Part shown: one piece after another, positions 7,315 to 16,218 of the stretch
Layout of the letters: the number at the start of each line of letters is the position of its first letter
How positions within the stretch are numbered: position 1 is the stretch's first letter
Made by a program: the position numbers and the translations under genes
Source: an uncultured Verrucomicrobia subdivision 3 bacterium
GTDB taxonomy: Bacteria > Verrucomicrobiota > Verrucomicrobiia > Limisphaerales > DASXHY01
Assembly (NCBI GenBank): GCA_937890005.1
Contig: CALBZA010000073.1
Span: forward strand, 26,813-90,812
DNA length: 64,000 bases
Direction of reading: 5' to 3'
Notes under the pieces: model-generated
Told to the model about the DNA's origin: nothing
Database searches by the model: none
What the model saw: the letters and a program-made list of their open reading frames with translations, nothing else

Positions 7315-10300
7315 TTATTGAACGCGAATGATCATGTAGAACCGCTGCGATTTCTTTGCGGTATCGGTCCACGATGTCGTCGTTCCTGCTGAAGTCACTG
7401 TTCCCGGCAGATACGTCCACTCAGGATCGTCGAGCCTGTCCTTGTAAGCGATGCGATAGGCTGCGCCATTGTCGCTGGCCCAGGACAACGTCGGGCCGGA
7501 TGCGCTCATCTTCAGCGCCGGTTTGTTCACGGCGTTGCCGGCGATCACGACGGTGGCGGTTCCGGGTGCGGTCACTTCGTAATTCGCACTCGGAGCCACG
7601 GTGGCGACCACGGTTCGTGGTTCGGTCAAGTCGTTTGAAAGCAGCGGCGAGATGGAAAGATTTGCGCTGCTGGCGCCTGCCGGAATGGTCACGGTCGAAA
7701 CATTGATCACTTCGCCGATCGCCGGAGCGGCGGACGCGACGGTGTAATCAGTACCGCGAGCCGCGGTCCCTGCGAGTGAGTACGCAACGCTCAGCGCGCC
7801 TGTGGTGTTTCCAGTTCGTGTGAAGGTGAAAACGCCCGGTTTGTTTCCGGCTGCCGAACCATCCACGGCAGTGATGCTGACGGTCGGCAGACCGGAATTG
7901 GTCGATCCGGAACCGTTGCTCGGATTCGAATTGGTGACAGACGGATTCAACAAGCCGGCGGCATCCCAAATGGAACGTCCGTCGTAGGTGGAGAATGCCA
8001 TTCCTTTCACCACGGAACCTTCCAGTCCCACTTGCGCTGCCGGTACCTTGAGCTGAACCCACTGTCCCGTCGGCGGCAGATCACCCATCGCGCGGCGGCC
8101 GGTTGTTCCGGGTGTGCCCCACGGAATCACGTCCGCTCCCCAAAAGGCGCGATGATCCCATGTGCCGTCATTCCATTGAAGCATGATGGCTGTCGGGGGA
8201 TTGGCGGGGTCGAGATAGACATAAGCATAAAGTATTGTGCCTGTGCCTACTGTGAGCGTGCTGCCAGCCCAATCGAAATGATGTTGATGAAGGCCTGCGA
8301 CGGCGGCGCTCTGATGCGCTTTTGTTCCCGATTTGACCGGCGTTGAAATCCAGTCCCAGGAATCGCCATTCACGCCGCCCGAGACGGCGCCTTCGGGCAG
8401 GTCGTCGTCGAACCAGACAATGTCCGGTGAATCCGCCTTGAACTCCGCCGTCGCAAACATGCGGCGTCCATCCGGCAGCAAGGCTTCCGCTTCCACCCAC
8501 TGAACACCGTTGTTCTTTGGAGTGAACGTGTAGGTCGCGCCCATGGCAGGTTCCTGATCGCGCGCTTCCCACGTGATTCGAGCGTTCGAGAGGTCGATTC
8601 CCGACGCCTGGAGAGAAACCGTCACCGGGCTTCCGACAATGGCAATGCTGGTGGGAACGCTGATGGTTCCGGTTGCAGATTTCCACGCCTGGTTCTTGAG
8701 ACCGGACTGAGCGGCCATGAACGCGAGGCTGCCAAGGCTGCGGGCCGAGTTGAGAATCACGAATTCGTTTTCCACGTTCCAGCTGTCGCCCCAACGATCG
8801 TAGTAAGGATAGCCAGCCTTCTTGTCCTCGGGATAACAGAGCGCGCGGAGCGCTCCCTGATACGAACCGAGATACTGGAAACCGCTTTGAATGTTGCCGA
8901 TCGGGATTCCGGATGGTGGCATCACGCGGCGGTCGTTGCATGCGTACTGATGCACGATGTCGCGATGCTGCTTCCAGCCAATGCCGGAGATGTAGGAGAC
9001 ATTCACCGGATTGCAGCCGCCTTCGTAGTTCATGTTCGCAAGAATCGCGGTGAGATATTCGGGCTTCGGCGAGAGCTGATACGCCGTGGTGATGTCGTAG
9101 GCCTGGTCACTGGAGAAATACCAGCCTGCGCCCTGAACGTGTTTCGTCGCTTCCGGGAAGCTTGAACCATAAGCGCCCTGATTGGACCAGCGCGTGGCAT
9201 CATCGCCCGCGGCGACAATCACCTGCTGGCACTTGGCGAGGTAGCTGGCGTTCACCTGATGCGCCTGGAGACGTCCGCTTTTCACAGCGAAACCGTAGCT
9301 GCGAACCGCGTTTCCGTAGCAGCCGTAAAGGCGCCACCAGCCCCAGCGGAATGTGGCGGGATTGGCGGGATCCGGGAACCACGACATCAACGTTTGATGA
9401 ATGGCGGGATCGCCAGTCGCCACGAACATTTCGGCTGCGGCCCAGGCCAGCTCATCCTGATCGGCGAAGTCGTCGCCGTAATGGGTGATCTTCTGATACG
9501 CGCCGGTTTTGCCATAACGTCCGACCGCGTTGGTAAGAAATTGCCATCCGAGTTTTGCCTTCTCCAGGTAAAGCGCGGCGGCTTGCGGATAGGCGCGTTT
9601 CATTTCGGGCGATGACGCGCATTGCGCCAGCGCAGCCACAGCAGCAGCGGTTGAAGAAGTTGTCTTTGGATAAACGATCTGAGGATCACCGCGATCGGGT
9701 GTGACGTCGCCTTCGTATTCGCGGTTCTTCGGATAAACGAGGAAGTAAAAACCACCGTCGGCATCCTGAATCTTCGCCAGAAAATCCGCTTCCCACTTGG
9801 CTTCCTGAAGCACATCGCTGATGCCATCGCCGCTTTCCGGCAGGCCGAGATTGTCCAGTGCAGCCACGCCCGCCATGGAATCCACGGCAAACATGAGATA
9901 GTGCACGAAGCTCGCGCTGTTGATGGTGTATTTGCTGTAGTCGCCGGCATCGTGATGCCCACCCGCAGCGTTGAAGCTCGACTTGTTCACGAATGGAAAC
10001 AACTGAGCCGACGGACTGGTGAGCAGGGGGGCGGTTTGAACGGGATTGTCCGGATTGGTTTGCACCGCGTAACCCGCGATCGTGTTCCAGACAAACGGAT
10101 GCTCGGATGCGGAAAATGGCACTTCAACCGGTGCAACATGACACGCGTCGTGCGTGTGCCGGGTGTGCGGCATGGAATTGTCCGTGCCGCAGCGTTGATG
10201 ATACAAGCCAAGCGCGTAAGCCCGCGCAAAGTTCATTGCAATGCCTTCATTGATGTTGAACGGCGTGGAGCTTCCCATGCCCGGAACGACGAGCCGATAA

Positions 10301-11640
10301 CGTCCCGGCGTCGTGAACGAGGTGAAGTCGGCTTCGTAAACTTTTTGATAAGGCGTCGGTGTGTAGATGAAGCCGGAGTCGGCGCGTTGAACGAGGTTTC
10401 CGGAAAAGACCGTGATGCCGGAAGCGTCATCGACCAGTTTGAAACCGGCGGTGGGAACGACATTCAATTCGCCAAGGCTTCCGAGGTAGTAGCCGACCAT
10501 CGCCTTCTTCGCGAGGTTCGGCATGTAACCTTCCTGGTTCACGTGAATCGCCGGGTTGTAACGCAGCGGATCCATCGTGGCGCTGAACTGAAGGTTCGTG
10601 CCCCAGAGCGATTTCGAGGGATTCGTGACTTCGACTTTCTGATTGTCCGAAAGCGGCGTGGCGAGCTGAAGATAAATGGAATTCTCGACGCGGAGGTCAT
10701 ATCCAACGAGTGGCGCGTAGAGCGGACGGCGTTTGAAACCGACCGCGCTCACGGCAACATTCTGCCCGTTCGCTGTCACGACGAACGAACTCGCCGAAGG
10801 AATGTTTGCCTGGAAATTGTTGACCCAGTTCCAGTCCGTCACAGTGGCGGCTGCGAGAGGTTTTGTGTTGATGTATTTCAGCTCGACCAGTGTCGGCGAA
10901 ATGATCTTCAGATCGTGATCGCCGACTTTCGGCATCTGGAGCGCGAGGTTGTCCACGATGCTGCTGCCTGGGAGCAGTGCGTTTGTTGTGGCGGACTTGC
11001 CGGGGTTGGTGCCGTGAACGGGTGGGGTGTTGGAAGATCCATTGCCGGGATTATTGGTTGGAGGCGTAGAAAGGCTGCCACTGGCTTTGCCGGCCTTGTC
11101 CCAGATTGCGCGTCCGTCGAACAACGTGAAAGACATCGCCCGGACATTGCTGCCTTCAAGATCCACCTGGCTTGCCGGAACTTCGAGACGAACCCATTGC
11201 CCTGCGGGCGGAAGTGGTCCGACGTAACGATAGCCTGGAGTTCCGTTTGCGCCTTTGCGGGCCTTGTCGGCTCCCCAGTAAGCGCGATGTTCCCAGGTGC
11301 CATTGTTCCACTCCAGCATGACCTGCGAGGGAGGATTTGCCGGATCGAGATAAATGTAGGCAAACATGACGTCGCCCGAATTGATCGCGAGCGTCTGATG
11401 CGCCCAGTCGAAGTAGTGTTGATGAAGTCCGGATGCGAGAGCCGAGGCGTGCGCGAGAGAACCGGAGAACGGAGTTGGATTGCTGGAAACCCAGTTCCAG
11501 CTGTCTCCGCCATCCGCGCCGGGACTGGCTCCTTCCGGGATGGAATCATCCACCCACACCGTTTCGGTCACTTGAGCCTGGCTGCTGAAGCACGCCAGAG
11601 TCAGTGCGACAACGAGAAAAATAAATGCTTTGTTCCGCAT
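7315..11640 (-). CDS. secreted multidomain GH9 endoglucanase
   Basis: A 1441-residue extracellular cellulase with a signal peptide (1-22). In order: accessory module copy 1 (about 28-190); an Asn/Pro/Gly linker; an Ig-like CelD_N domain (about 360-455, containing IHVNQEGYMP); the GH9 catalytic (alpha/alpha)6 barrel (about 465-980); an Ig-like region (about 990-1068); accessory module copy 2 (about 1074-1228); a Calx-beta domain (about 1250-1367); and a C-terminal beta domain (about 1372-1441). Catalytic residues are visible: the Asp pair in GGHHDAGDYSKY (D564, D567) and the C-terminal Glu in NVENEF (E957/E959). The GH9 family hydrolyses beta-1,4-glucan with inversion. Both module copies carry GLHQH(Y/H)FDWA and (W/F)WGAD. 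A strong terminator follows at 7261-7295. Confidence 0.93.
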   Translation of the reverse strand: MRNKAFIFLVVALTLACFSSQAQVTETVWVDDSIPEGASPGADGGDSWNWVSSNPTPFSGSLAHASALASGLHQHYFDWAHQTLAINSGDVMFAYIYLDPANPPSQVMLEWNNGTWEHRAYWGADKARKGANGTPGYRYVGPLPPAGQWVRLEVPASQVDLEGSNVRAMSFTLFDGRAIWDKAGKASGSLSTPPTNNPGNGSSNTPPVHGTNPGKSATTNALLPGSSIVDNLALQMPKVGDHDLKIISPTLVELKYINTKPLAAATVTDWNWVNNFQANIPSASSFVVTANGQNVAVSAVGFKRRPLYAPLVGYDLRVENSIYLQLATPLSDNQKVEVTNPSKSLWGTNLQFSATMDPLRYNPAIHVNQEGYMPNLAKKAMVGYYLGSLGELNVVPTAGFKLVDDASGITVFSGNLVQRADSGFIYTPTPYQKVYEADFTSFTTPGRYRLVVPGMGSSTPFNINEGIAMNFARAYALGLYHQRCGTDNSMPHTRHTHDACHVAPVEVPFSASEHPFVWNTIAGYAVQTNPDNPVQTAPLLTSPSAQLFPFVNKSSFNAAGGHHDAGDYSKYTINSASFVHYLMFAVDSMAGVAALDNLGLPESGDGISDVLQEAKWEADFLAKIQDADGGFYFLVYPKNREYEGDVTPDRGDPQIVYPKTTSSTAAAVAALAQCASSPEMKRAYPQAAALYLEKAKLGWQFLTNAVGRYGKTGAYQKITHYGDDFADQDELAWAAAEMFVATGDPAIHQTLMSWFPDPANPATFRWGWWRLYGCYGNAVRSYGFAVKSGRLQAHQVNASYLAKCQQVIVAAGDDATRWSNQGAYGSSFPEATKHVQGAGWYFSSDQAYDITTAYQLSPKPEYLTAILANMNYEGGCNPVNVSYISGIGWKQHRDIVHQYACNDRRVMPPSGIPIGNIQSGFQYLGSYQGALRALCYPEDKKAGYPYYDRWGDSWNVENEFVILNSARSLGSLAFMAAQSGLKNQAWKSATGTISVPTSIAIVGSPVTVSLQASGIDLSNARITWEARDQEPAMGATYTFTPKNNGVQWVEAEALLPDGRRMFATAEFKADSPDIVWFDDDLPEGAVSGGVNGDSWDWISTPVKSGTKAHQSAAVAGLHQHHFDWAGSTLTVGTGTILYAYVYLDPANPPTAIMLQWNDGTWDHRAFWGADVIPWGTPGTTGRRAMGDLPPTGQWVQLKVPAAQVGLEGSVVKGMAFSTYDGRSIWDAAGLLNPSVTNSNPSNGSGSTNSGLPTVSITAVDGSAAGNKPGVFTFTRTGNTTGALSVAYSLAGTAARGTDYTVASAAPAIGEVINVSTVTIPAGASSANLSISPLLSNDLTEPRTVVATVAPSANYEVTAPGTATVVIAGNAVNKPALKMSASGPTLSWASDNGAAYRIAYKDRLDDPEWTYLPGTVTSAGTTTSWTDTAKKSQRFYMIIRVQ

Positions 11641-11699
11641 ATCGCCGACACAGTGTCTGGAACAAAGGCCTGGGAGAATCGGAACGGCTCTCGGAATCG

Positions 11700-11718
11700 T
11701 GTCAGACTTCGGCTGACA
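11700..11718. other. short hairpin between pldA-like and cellulase genes
   Basis: TGTCAG (11700-11705) pairs with CTGACA (11713-11718) around a 7-base loop in the 116-base gap downstream of the phospholipase gene. It may be a weak terminator for that gene. It lacks a clear U-tract. Confidence 0.35.
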
Positions 11719-11756
11719 AAATTCTGCAGTGAAAAGAGCTGCCCGGCGGAGCGCAG

Positions 11757-13001
11757 TCAGCGGAAGAGGGAAATGCCGGCGCGGAAAATTTCACTTCGAT
11801 CGCGATAGCCCACCAGGCTTTCGCTGTAACCGATGAAGTATTGTCCGTGCAGGTAGATGCTGAAACTGCCGGCGGGCGGCTGCATGAGCGGGTAGGTGAT
11901 ATCGATTGTGGCACTGCCATGACGCAGACGATTTCCAATTCTCCCCAGCGCCGAAACCTGCAGTCCACGCTGCCATCCAAGCACGGCGCGCAGATCAGCG
12001 TAGCCGCGGTAATCTTCAAGGTCCGGATTGTCGCTCAGATCACCGATGTAAATCCATGCGCGCGGACTCAGCGTCAGTTGGAAACCGGTATCGCGACCGA
12101 AGATGAGTCTCGGTCGCAGATAAACAATGTTCAGGCTTCGCGATTCCGGTTCGGCGCGACCATTCGATTCATGCTGCACGCCGCCCTGGAGATCGAGCCG
12201 GAACCAGTCGTCGGAATTTCCACCCACCACGCGGTCCCAGGAGTAGAGAAGTTCCGGACGATAACTGGAATCGAAGAATGGCGCTGATGGCGCATTCAGG
12301 TCCCACAGCGAGGTTTGAGAATAGGCGAGATGAAATCCTGTGAGCCATTCGGCCTTCTCGGCGAGCCAGCCGTTTTCATTCAGCAGACGATACTTGAAGC
12401 TGATCTGGAATTTGGCGTTGGGCGTCTTCGTTCCTGCAATGAAGTAAAGCGGTTCGTGTCCGGAAATGTGTTGTTTGAAGAATGTGTCGGGATCGTAGTC
12501 GCCAGCGAACTCCGCATGACGCCTGCCTTTGAGAAAATAAACAAATCCTTTGCGCGGGGCGGTCGTCGGTGAATCCGCAAGCGCGCCTGCACCTGGCGCA
12601 ACTGTCGAATCGGGGAAAAGCATTACAACGCCGGGAACAACCGACAGCTCCAATGAAACCTCGCCGCTCCACTCTTCGGGGACATCCACTTCATATTCCG
12701 TCCGAACAAAGCTTCCGGGTGCAATGGTTCCGACTGAGCCGTTTCCGATCCGCGTCGCAACAACATCCTTTGATTTCTTTGAGGAACTCAACGTGCCGGA
12801 AAGTTCCGCGGGCGGCGTCCAGTCGATTGCGGCTGACGTTGGATTCAGCGCATTCAGTGAGAAATGCAGCGAGTTGCCATCAGTGGGTTTTTGCTCCAGC
12901 CGGGAGACGCTGAAAGAGAGCTGGGCGTGGGAAAGGTTTCCAAAACACAGAATCGCGATCGTGAGGAGAAGCCGAAGCCAGAGGCGCGGAAATGTTCCCA
13001 T
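11757..13001 (-). CDS. pldA: outer-membrane phospholipase A (OMPLA family) with extra N-terminal domain
   Basis: A 414-residue protein with a signal peptide (cut near residue 26). The C-terminal 200 residues match OMPLA: the active-site block QHESNGRAEPESRSLN aligns with the E. coli His-Ser-Asn triad, giving H277, S279 and N291. The chain ends in an aromatic/basic residue pattern (AGISLFR) expected of a barrel strand. OMPLA enzymes hydrolyse phospholipids that reach the outer leaflet and so preserve membrane asymmetry. The first 150 residues after the signal form an additional beta-rich domain absent from the E. coli enzyme, which makes this protein longer than the usual 270-290 residues. Confidence 0.9.
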   Translation of the reverse strand: MGTFPRLWLRLLLTIAILCFGNLSHAQLSFSVSRLEQKPTDGNSLHFSLNALNPTSAAIDWTPPAELSGTLSSSKKSKDVVATRIGNGSVGTIAPGSFVRTEYEVDVPEEWSGEVSLELSVVPGVVMLFPDSTVAPGAGALADSPTTAPRKGFVYFLKGRRHAEFAGDYDPDTFFKQHISGHEPLYFIAGTKTPNAKFQISFKYRLLNENGWLAEKAEWLTGFHLAYSQTSLWDLNAPSAPFFDSSYRPELLYSWDRVVGGNSDDWFRLDLQGGVQHESNGRAEPESRSLNIVYLRPRLIFGRDTGFQLTLSPRAWIYIGDLSDNPDLEDYRGYADLRAVLGWQRGLQVSALGRIGNRLRHGSATIDITYPLMQPPAGSFSIYLHGQYFIGYSESLVGYRDRSEIFRAGISLFR

Positions 13002-13015
13002 GCGCGGACATTAAC

Positions 13016-13043
13016 AACACGGCTTGTCGTTGCAAGCCGTGTT
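13016..13043 (-). terminator. probable intrinsic terminator downstream of msrB
   Basis: An 11-bp perfect stem (13016-13026 with 13033-13043) encloses a 6-base loop. Read leftward it lies beyond the msrB stop and is followed by TTGTTAAT. It also sits just upstream of the phospholipase start and would insulate that gene. Confidence 0.65.
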
Positions 13044-13122
13044 TGATTGCGGCGCAACGTAGCAATGAAGGGCAGGTTGGAAACCGCTCTAGAGTGCCGC
13101 GATCAGCAGTGCAGCGGACTTA

Positions 13123-13761
13123 TTATTTCTTGTTCGATTGAACGGGCTTGTCCGCCTCGGCCTTCGGTTTGTAAAGCCCGGCTTTGATGAACGGCTCAAG
13201 TTCGTTTGTGAATCCGAGTTCTTCCATTCTGTTCAACGGAATGAAATCGAGGGAGGCGGAATTGATGCAATAGCGGAGACGTGTCGGCCCCGGACCGTCG
13301 TCGAACACATGGCCCAGATGCGAGTCGGCTCCTGCAGAGCGGACTTCCGTGCGAACCATTCCATGAGACCGGTCCACCCGCTCGTTGATCAATGTATTGG
13401 CCAGCGGTTTGGTGAAGCTCGGCCAGCCGCAGCCGGAGTCATACTTGTCGAGCGAACTGAACAGCGGAATACGGGAGACGACATCCACGTAGATGCCATG
13501 CTCGTGATTGTTCCAATATTCATTCCTGAATGGCGGTTCCGTGCCCGCTTCCTGCGTCACGTGATATTGCATCGGCGTGAGTTTCTTCTTGAGGTCCGCC
13601 TTGGTTGGCTTTTCGGAGGTTTGCATTGTGGAAATGGAATTGGTTGTGCCCGCAGTTTTTTGTGTGGCGCTGTCGGGTCGGGTTTGCGCGGAAAGGATGG
13701 TTGCGAATGCGGCGGCAGCGACACCGGACAGAATCAAGATGTGGATGCGCGGGTGGATCAT
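13123..13761 (-). CDS. msrB: exported peptide-methionine (R)-S-oxide reductase MsrB
   Basis: A 212-residue protein that reduces methionine-R-sulfoxide in damaged proteins. The signal-like N-terminus (MIHPRIHILILSGVAAAAFATILSAQ) suggests periplasmic action. The MsrB domain (about 55-185) includes SGCGWPSF with C111, the SHLGHVF motif (H148/H151 region) and the catalytic Cys C165 in RLRYCINSASLDFIP. The two zinc-binding CxxC pairs of many MsrBs are absent. No MsrA domain is fused. C111 could be the resolving Cys, but this is inferred. The reductant is probably a periplasmic thioredoxin-like partner not found in this window. Confidence 0.93.
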   Translation of the reverse strand: MIHPRIHILILSGVAAAAFATILSAQTRPDSATQKTAGTTNSISTMQTSEKPTKADLKKKLTPMQYHVTQEAGTEPPFRNEYWNNHEHGIYVDVVSRIPLFSSLDKYDSGCGWPSFTKPLANTLINERVDRSHGMVRTEVRSAGADSHLGHVFDDGPGPTRLRYCINSASLDFIPLNRMEELGFTNELEPFIKAGLYKPKAEADKPVQSNKK

Positions 13762-14026
13762 GGACTGACAGTATCACAACCCGTGTGGTTTTCCAGCGGT
13801 TGACCGGTGAAGGGGGGACTGAGACCGATGTTCGTCGATGAGCTGGCTTTTGTTGGATCGAGATTGGGTTGGAAAGTGACTCCAGCAGCAGGATTACGAG
13901 CCAATTACTCCCTTTTGAATGGTGAGTTCTTCGCAATTCCGGATGCATTTTCCTCATTGAAATCTACGCCGACTGTCTCAATATGCGGCCAGACTGAGGC
14001 TAATTTGGCCGATGGTCTTTGAAATT

Positions 14027-15760
14027 ATGAGTGATTGGATCGCGTTCCGCCCCAAGTTGGTGGATACGCTCAAGAACTATTCCCGCCCGGATTTCAGCGC
14101 TGATCTGGCCGCGGGACTTACGGTCGGCATTGTGGCGCTGCCGCTGGCCATGGCGCTGGCGATCGCTTCCGGCCTGAAGCCGGAGGTGGGCATCTTCACC
14201 GCAATCATTGGAGGATTGCTGGTCTCTCTTCTCGGCGGATCCAAGGTCCAGATCGGCGGCCCCGCGGGCGCCTTCGTGCCGCTGCTCGCACCAATTGTTT
14301 TGGCACATGGACCGGGCGGATTGGTTGTGTGCGCTCTGATGGCGGGATTGATTCTCATTGTGCTGGGCGCCTGCCGACTCGGATCGCTGATCAAATTCAT
14401 TCCCTTTCCAGTCGTCACCGGTTTCACGAGCGGCATCGCCATCATCATTCTCAGCACGCAGATTCGGGACTTTTTTGGTCTTGAGGCCAAACTGCCAACT
14501 GAGTTCCTCGAAAAAATTCATACAGTCATCACTCATTTTCATCCGAATTGGGCAACCACTGCGGTTGCCCTGACTTCAACATTGCTCATCTGGTTCTGGC
14601 CGAAACGGATGGGGCGGCGTCTTCCGGGTTCGATCGTGGTGATCGTTGTGGCGGCGGCGGCGTCAGCGTTGTTTCATCTTCCGGATCGTTTTGGGATTCA
14701 AACGCTCGGAACCGCGTTCGGGGAAATGCCGCAACGGCTTCCCGGACCGCACTGGCCTTCGGTTCCTTTTGAGGAATGGCGCGCGCTGCTTCCGGCGGCG
14801 ATGACGGTTGCGGTGCTGGGCGCGATCGAATCGCTGCTCTGTGCCGTGGTGGCGGACGGAATGATCGACGACCGGCATGATTCGAATCAGGAACTGATGG
14901 CACAGGGAATTGCGAACATTGCCTCGGGATTTTTCGGTGGCATGCCTGTGACGGGCGTCATCGCGAGAACAGCGACGAATGTTCGCAACGGCGGTCGGAC
15001 GCCCATTGCAGGAATCGTTCATGCGTTGACACTGTTATTGATTCTTTTGCTGGCGGCGCCGCTCGCGAAACACATTCCGCTCGCAGCGTTGAGTGGCGTG
15101 CTTGTGGTCGTGGCGTTGCGAATGGGGGAATGGCATCAGTTCGTCCGGCTGCGGCGCTGGCCGAGAAGCGACGTTGCCGTGTTTCTCTGCGCATTTGCTT
15201 TGACGGTCATGGTCGATCTTCCCGTCGCTGTCGGCGCGTCCCTGGTTCTGGCTTCCGCGCTTCTGGTGAAGCGTCTTTCCGATACATCCCACGTGACCGC
15301 AGATGAGGAGGTCACGAAGGCGACTGCGCCGGGGCAGACGACCGAGGGAAAGACGATTCCGTCGGGTGTGGTGGTGTTTCGCGTTTTCGGGGCGTTTTTC
15401 TTTGGGGCGGCGGACAAGCTGGAGTCGTCGCTGCGCCGGGCCGGGCAGTTGCCGGAGGTGTTGATTCTGAGGATGCGCGACGTTCTGGCGCTGGATGCGA
15501 CGGGGCTGGATGCGCTTGAGGATCTGATGGAGAAGCTGCGGAAGCACAAAAAAGAGTTGATTCTTTGCGGGCCCCACTCGCAGCCCCTGTTTGCGCTCAC
15601 CCGTTCCGGCTTGTTGGATCGGTTGGGAATGGATAATGTTTGCGGCGATATGGATGCCGCGCTGGCCCGCGCAGCGCAGATACTTGCCGAAAAGAAATCT
15701 GGCAGAGACTTCCATGCAGCCGGACTTCCGCACAACGCGGAGAAGCCTGCTGCCCGCTGA
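14027..15760 (+). CDS. SulP-family anion transporter with STAS domain
   Basis: A 577-residue inner-membrane carrier of the SLC26/SulP family. The ATG at 14027 (MSDW) or the in-frame ATG at 14012 may start it; neither has a strong ribosome site. The N-terminus matches the family (FSADLAAGLTVGIVALPLAMALAIASG), followed by GGPAGAFVPLLAPIV and about 12 hydrophobic segments up to residue 415. A cytoplasmic STAS domain follows at about 445-560 (VVFRVFGAFFFGAADKLE, then LRMRDVLALDATGLDALEDL). Members carry sulfate, bicarbonate or other anions; the substrate cannot be read from sequence. The downstream zinc-ribbon gene starts 8 bases after the stop. Confidence 0.9.
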   Translation: MSDWIAFRPKLVDTLKNYSRPDFSADLAAGLTVGIVALPLAMALAIASGLKPEVGIFTAIIGGLLVSLLGGSKVQIGGPAGAFVPLLAPIVLAHGPGGLVVCALMAGLILIVLGACRLGSLIKFIPFPVVTGFTSGIAIIILSTQIRDFFGLEAKLPTEFLEKIHTVITHFHPNWATTAVALTSTLLIWFWPKRMGRRLPGSIVVIVVAAAASALFHLPDRFGIQTLGTAFGEMPQRLPGPHWPSVPFEEWRALLPAAMTVAVLGAIESLLCAVVADGMIDDRHDSNQELMAQGIANIASGFFGGMPVTGVIARTATNVRNGGRTPIAGIVHALTLLLILLLAAPLAKHIPLAALSGVLVVVALRMGEWHQFVRLRRWPRSDVAVFLCAFALTVMVDLPVAVGASLVLASALLVKRLSDTSHVTADEEVTKATAPGQTTEGKTIPSGVVVFRVFGAFFFGAADKLESSLRRAGQLPEVLILRMRDVLALDATGLDALEDLMEKLRKHKKELILCGPHSQPLFALTRSGLLDRLGMDNVCGDMDAALARAAQILAEKKSGRDFHAAGLPHNAEKPAAR

Positions 15761-15768
15761 CCACTTAT

Positions 15769-16149
15769 ATGAACTCGATAATGTTGAAATTGTTGAAATT
15801 GCAGGAATTGGAATTCGACCGCACGCCTTCCGCCGCCGAGGAAAAGGAAATGGAAGAACTGCGCGCCGGTGTTCCGGAACCTGTCCTTGGCCACTATGAC
15901 CGTTTGATTGCTCGTGGAAAGAAGGGCGTTGCTGTCGTTCGCAACCAGGTTTGCTCTGGATGCCAGATGCGGCTTCCGATCGGGACTGTGAACACATTGA
16001 TGCGAAACGAAGACATCCAGCTTTGCGACAGCTGTGGACGTTACCTTTATCTGCCTGAAAACCCTCCTGCTGCTGAAACCCCCGCTCCGAAAGCAAAGAA
16101 ACCCCGAAAGAAAAAAGCCGCTGCTGAGTCTGCCGAATCGGGCGCGTAG
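15769..16149 (+). CDS. C4 zinc-ribbon protein, short CdsZ/DUF164-like
   Basis: A 126-residue protein from the ATG at 15769. A short helical segment (LLKLQELEFDR and ELRAGVPEPVLGHYDRLIARGKKGVAVV) leads into a four-Cys zinc ribbon, CSGCQMRLP and CDSCGRYLY, and then a Lys/Ala/Pro-rich tail. The ribbon with preceding helices matches the C-terminal part of DUF164/zf-RING_7 proteins, which normally carry a long coiled coil of over 150 residues; here it is nearly absent. The function of the family is not firmly known, but nucleic-acid or secretion roles have been proposed. A terminator follows at 16182-16203. Confidence 0.75.
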   Translation: MNSIMLKLLKLQELEFDRTPSAAEEKEMEELRAGVPEPVLGHYDRLIARGKKGVAVVRNQVCSGCQMRLPIGTVNTLMRNEDIQLCDSCGRYLYLPENPPAAETPAPKAKKPRKKKAAAESAESGA

Positions 16150-16181
16150 TCCTGACTACAGGATGATTTGAATCATTTTCG

Positions 16182-16203
16182 ACGGCGGCCTTCGGGTCGC
16201 CGT
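16182..16203 (+). terminator. intrinsic terminator after zinc-ribbon gene
   Basis: A 9-bp stem with one mismatch (16182-16190 with 16195-16203) closes a TTCG tetraloop and is followed by TTGCTTTTTCC. Confidence 0.8.
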
Positions 16204-16218
16204 TTGCTTTTTCCGGGA

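Noticed and set aside
9901..11808. 635-codon open frame antisense to the cellulase gene
   Set aside because: It mirrors the strongly supported GH9 gene, is rich in Arg and His from reverse-complemented codons, and shows no domain.
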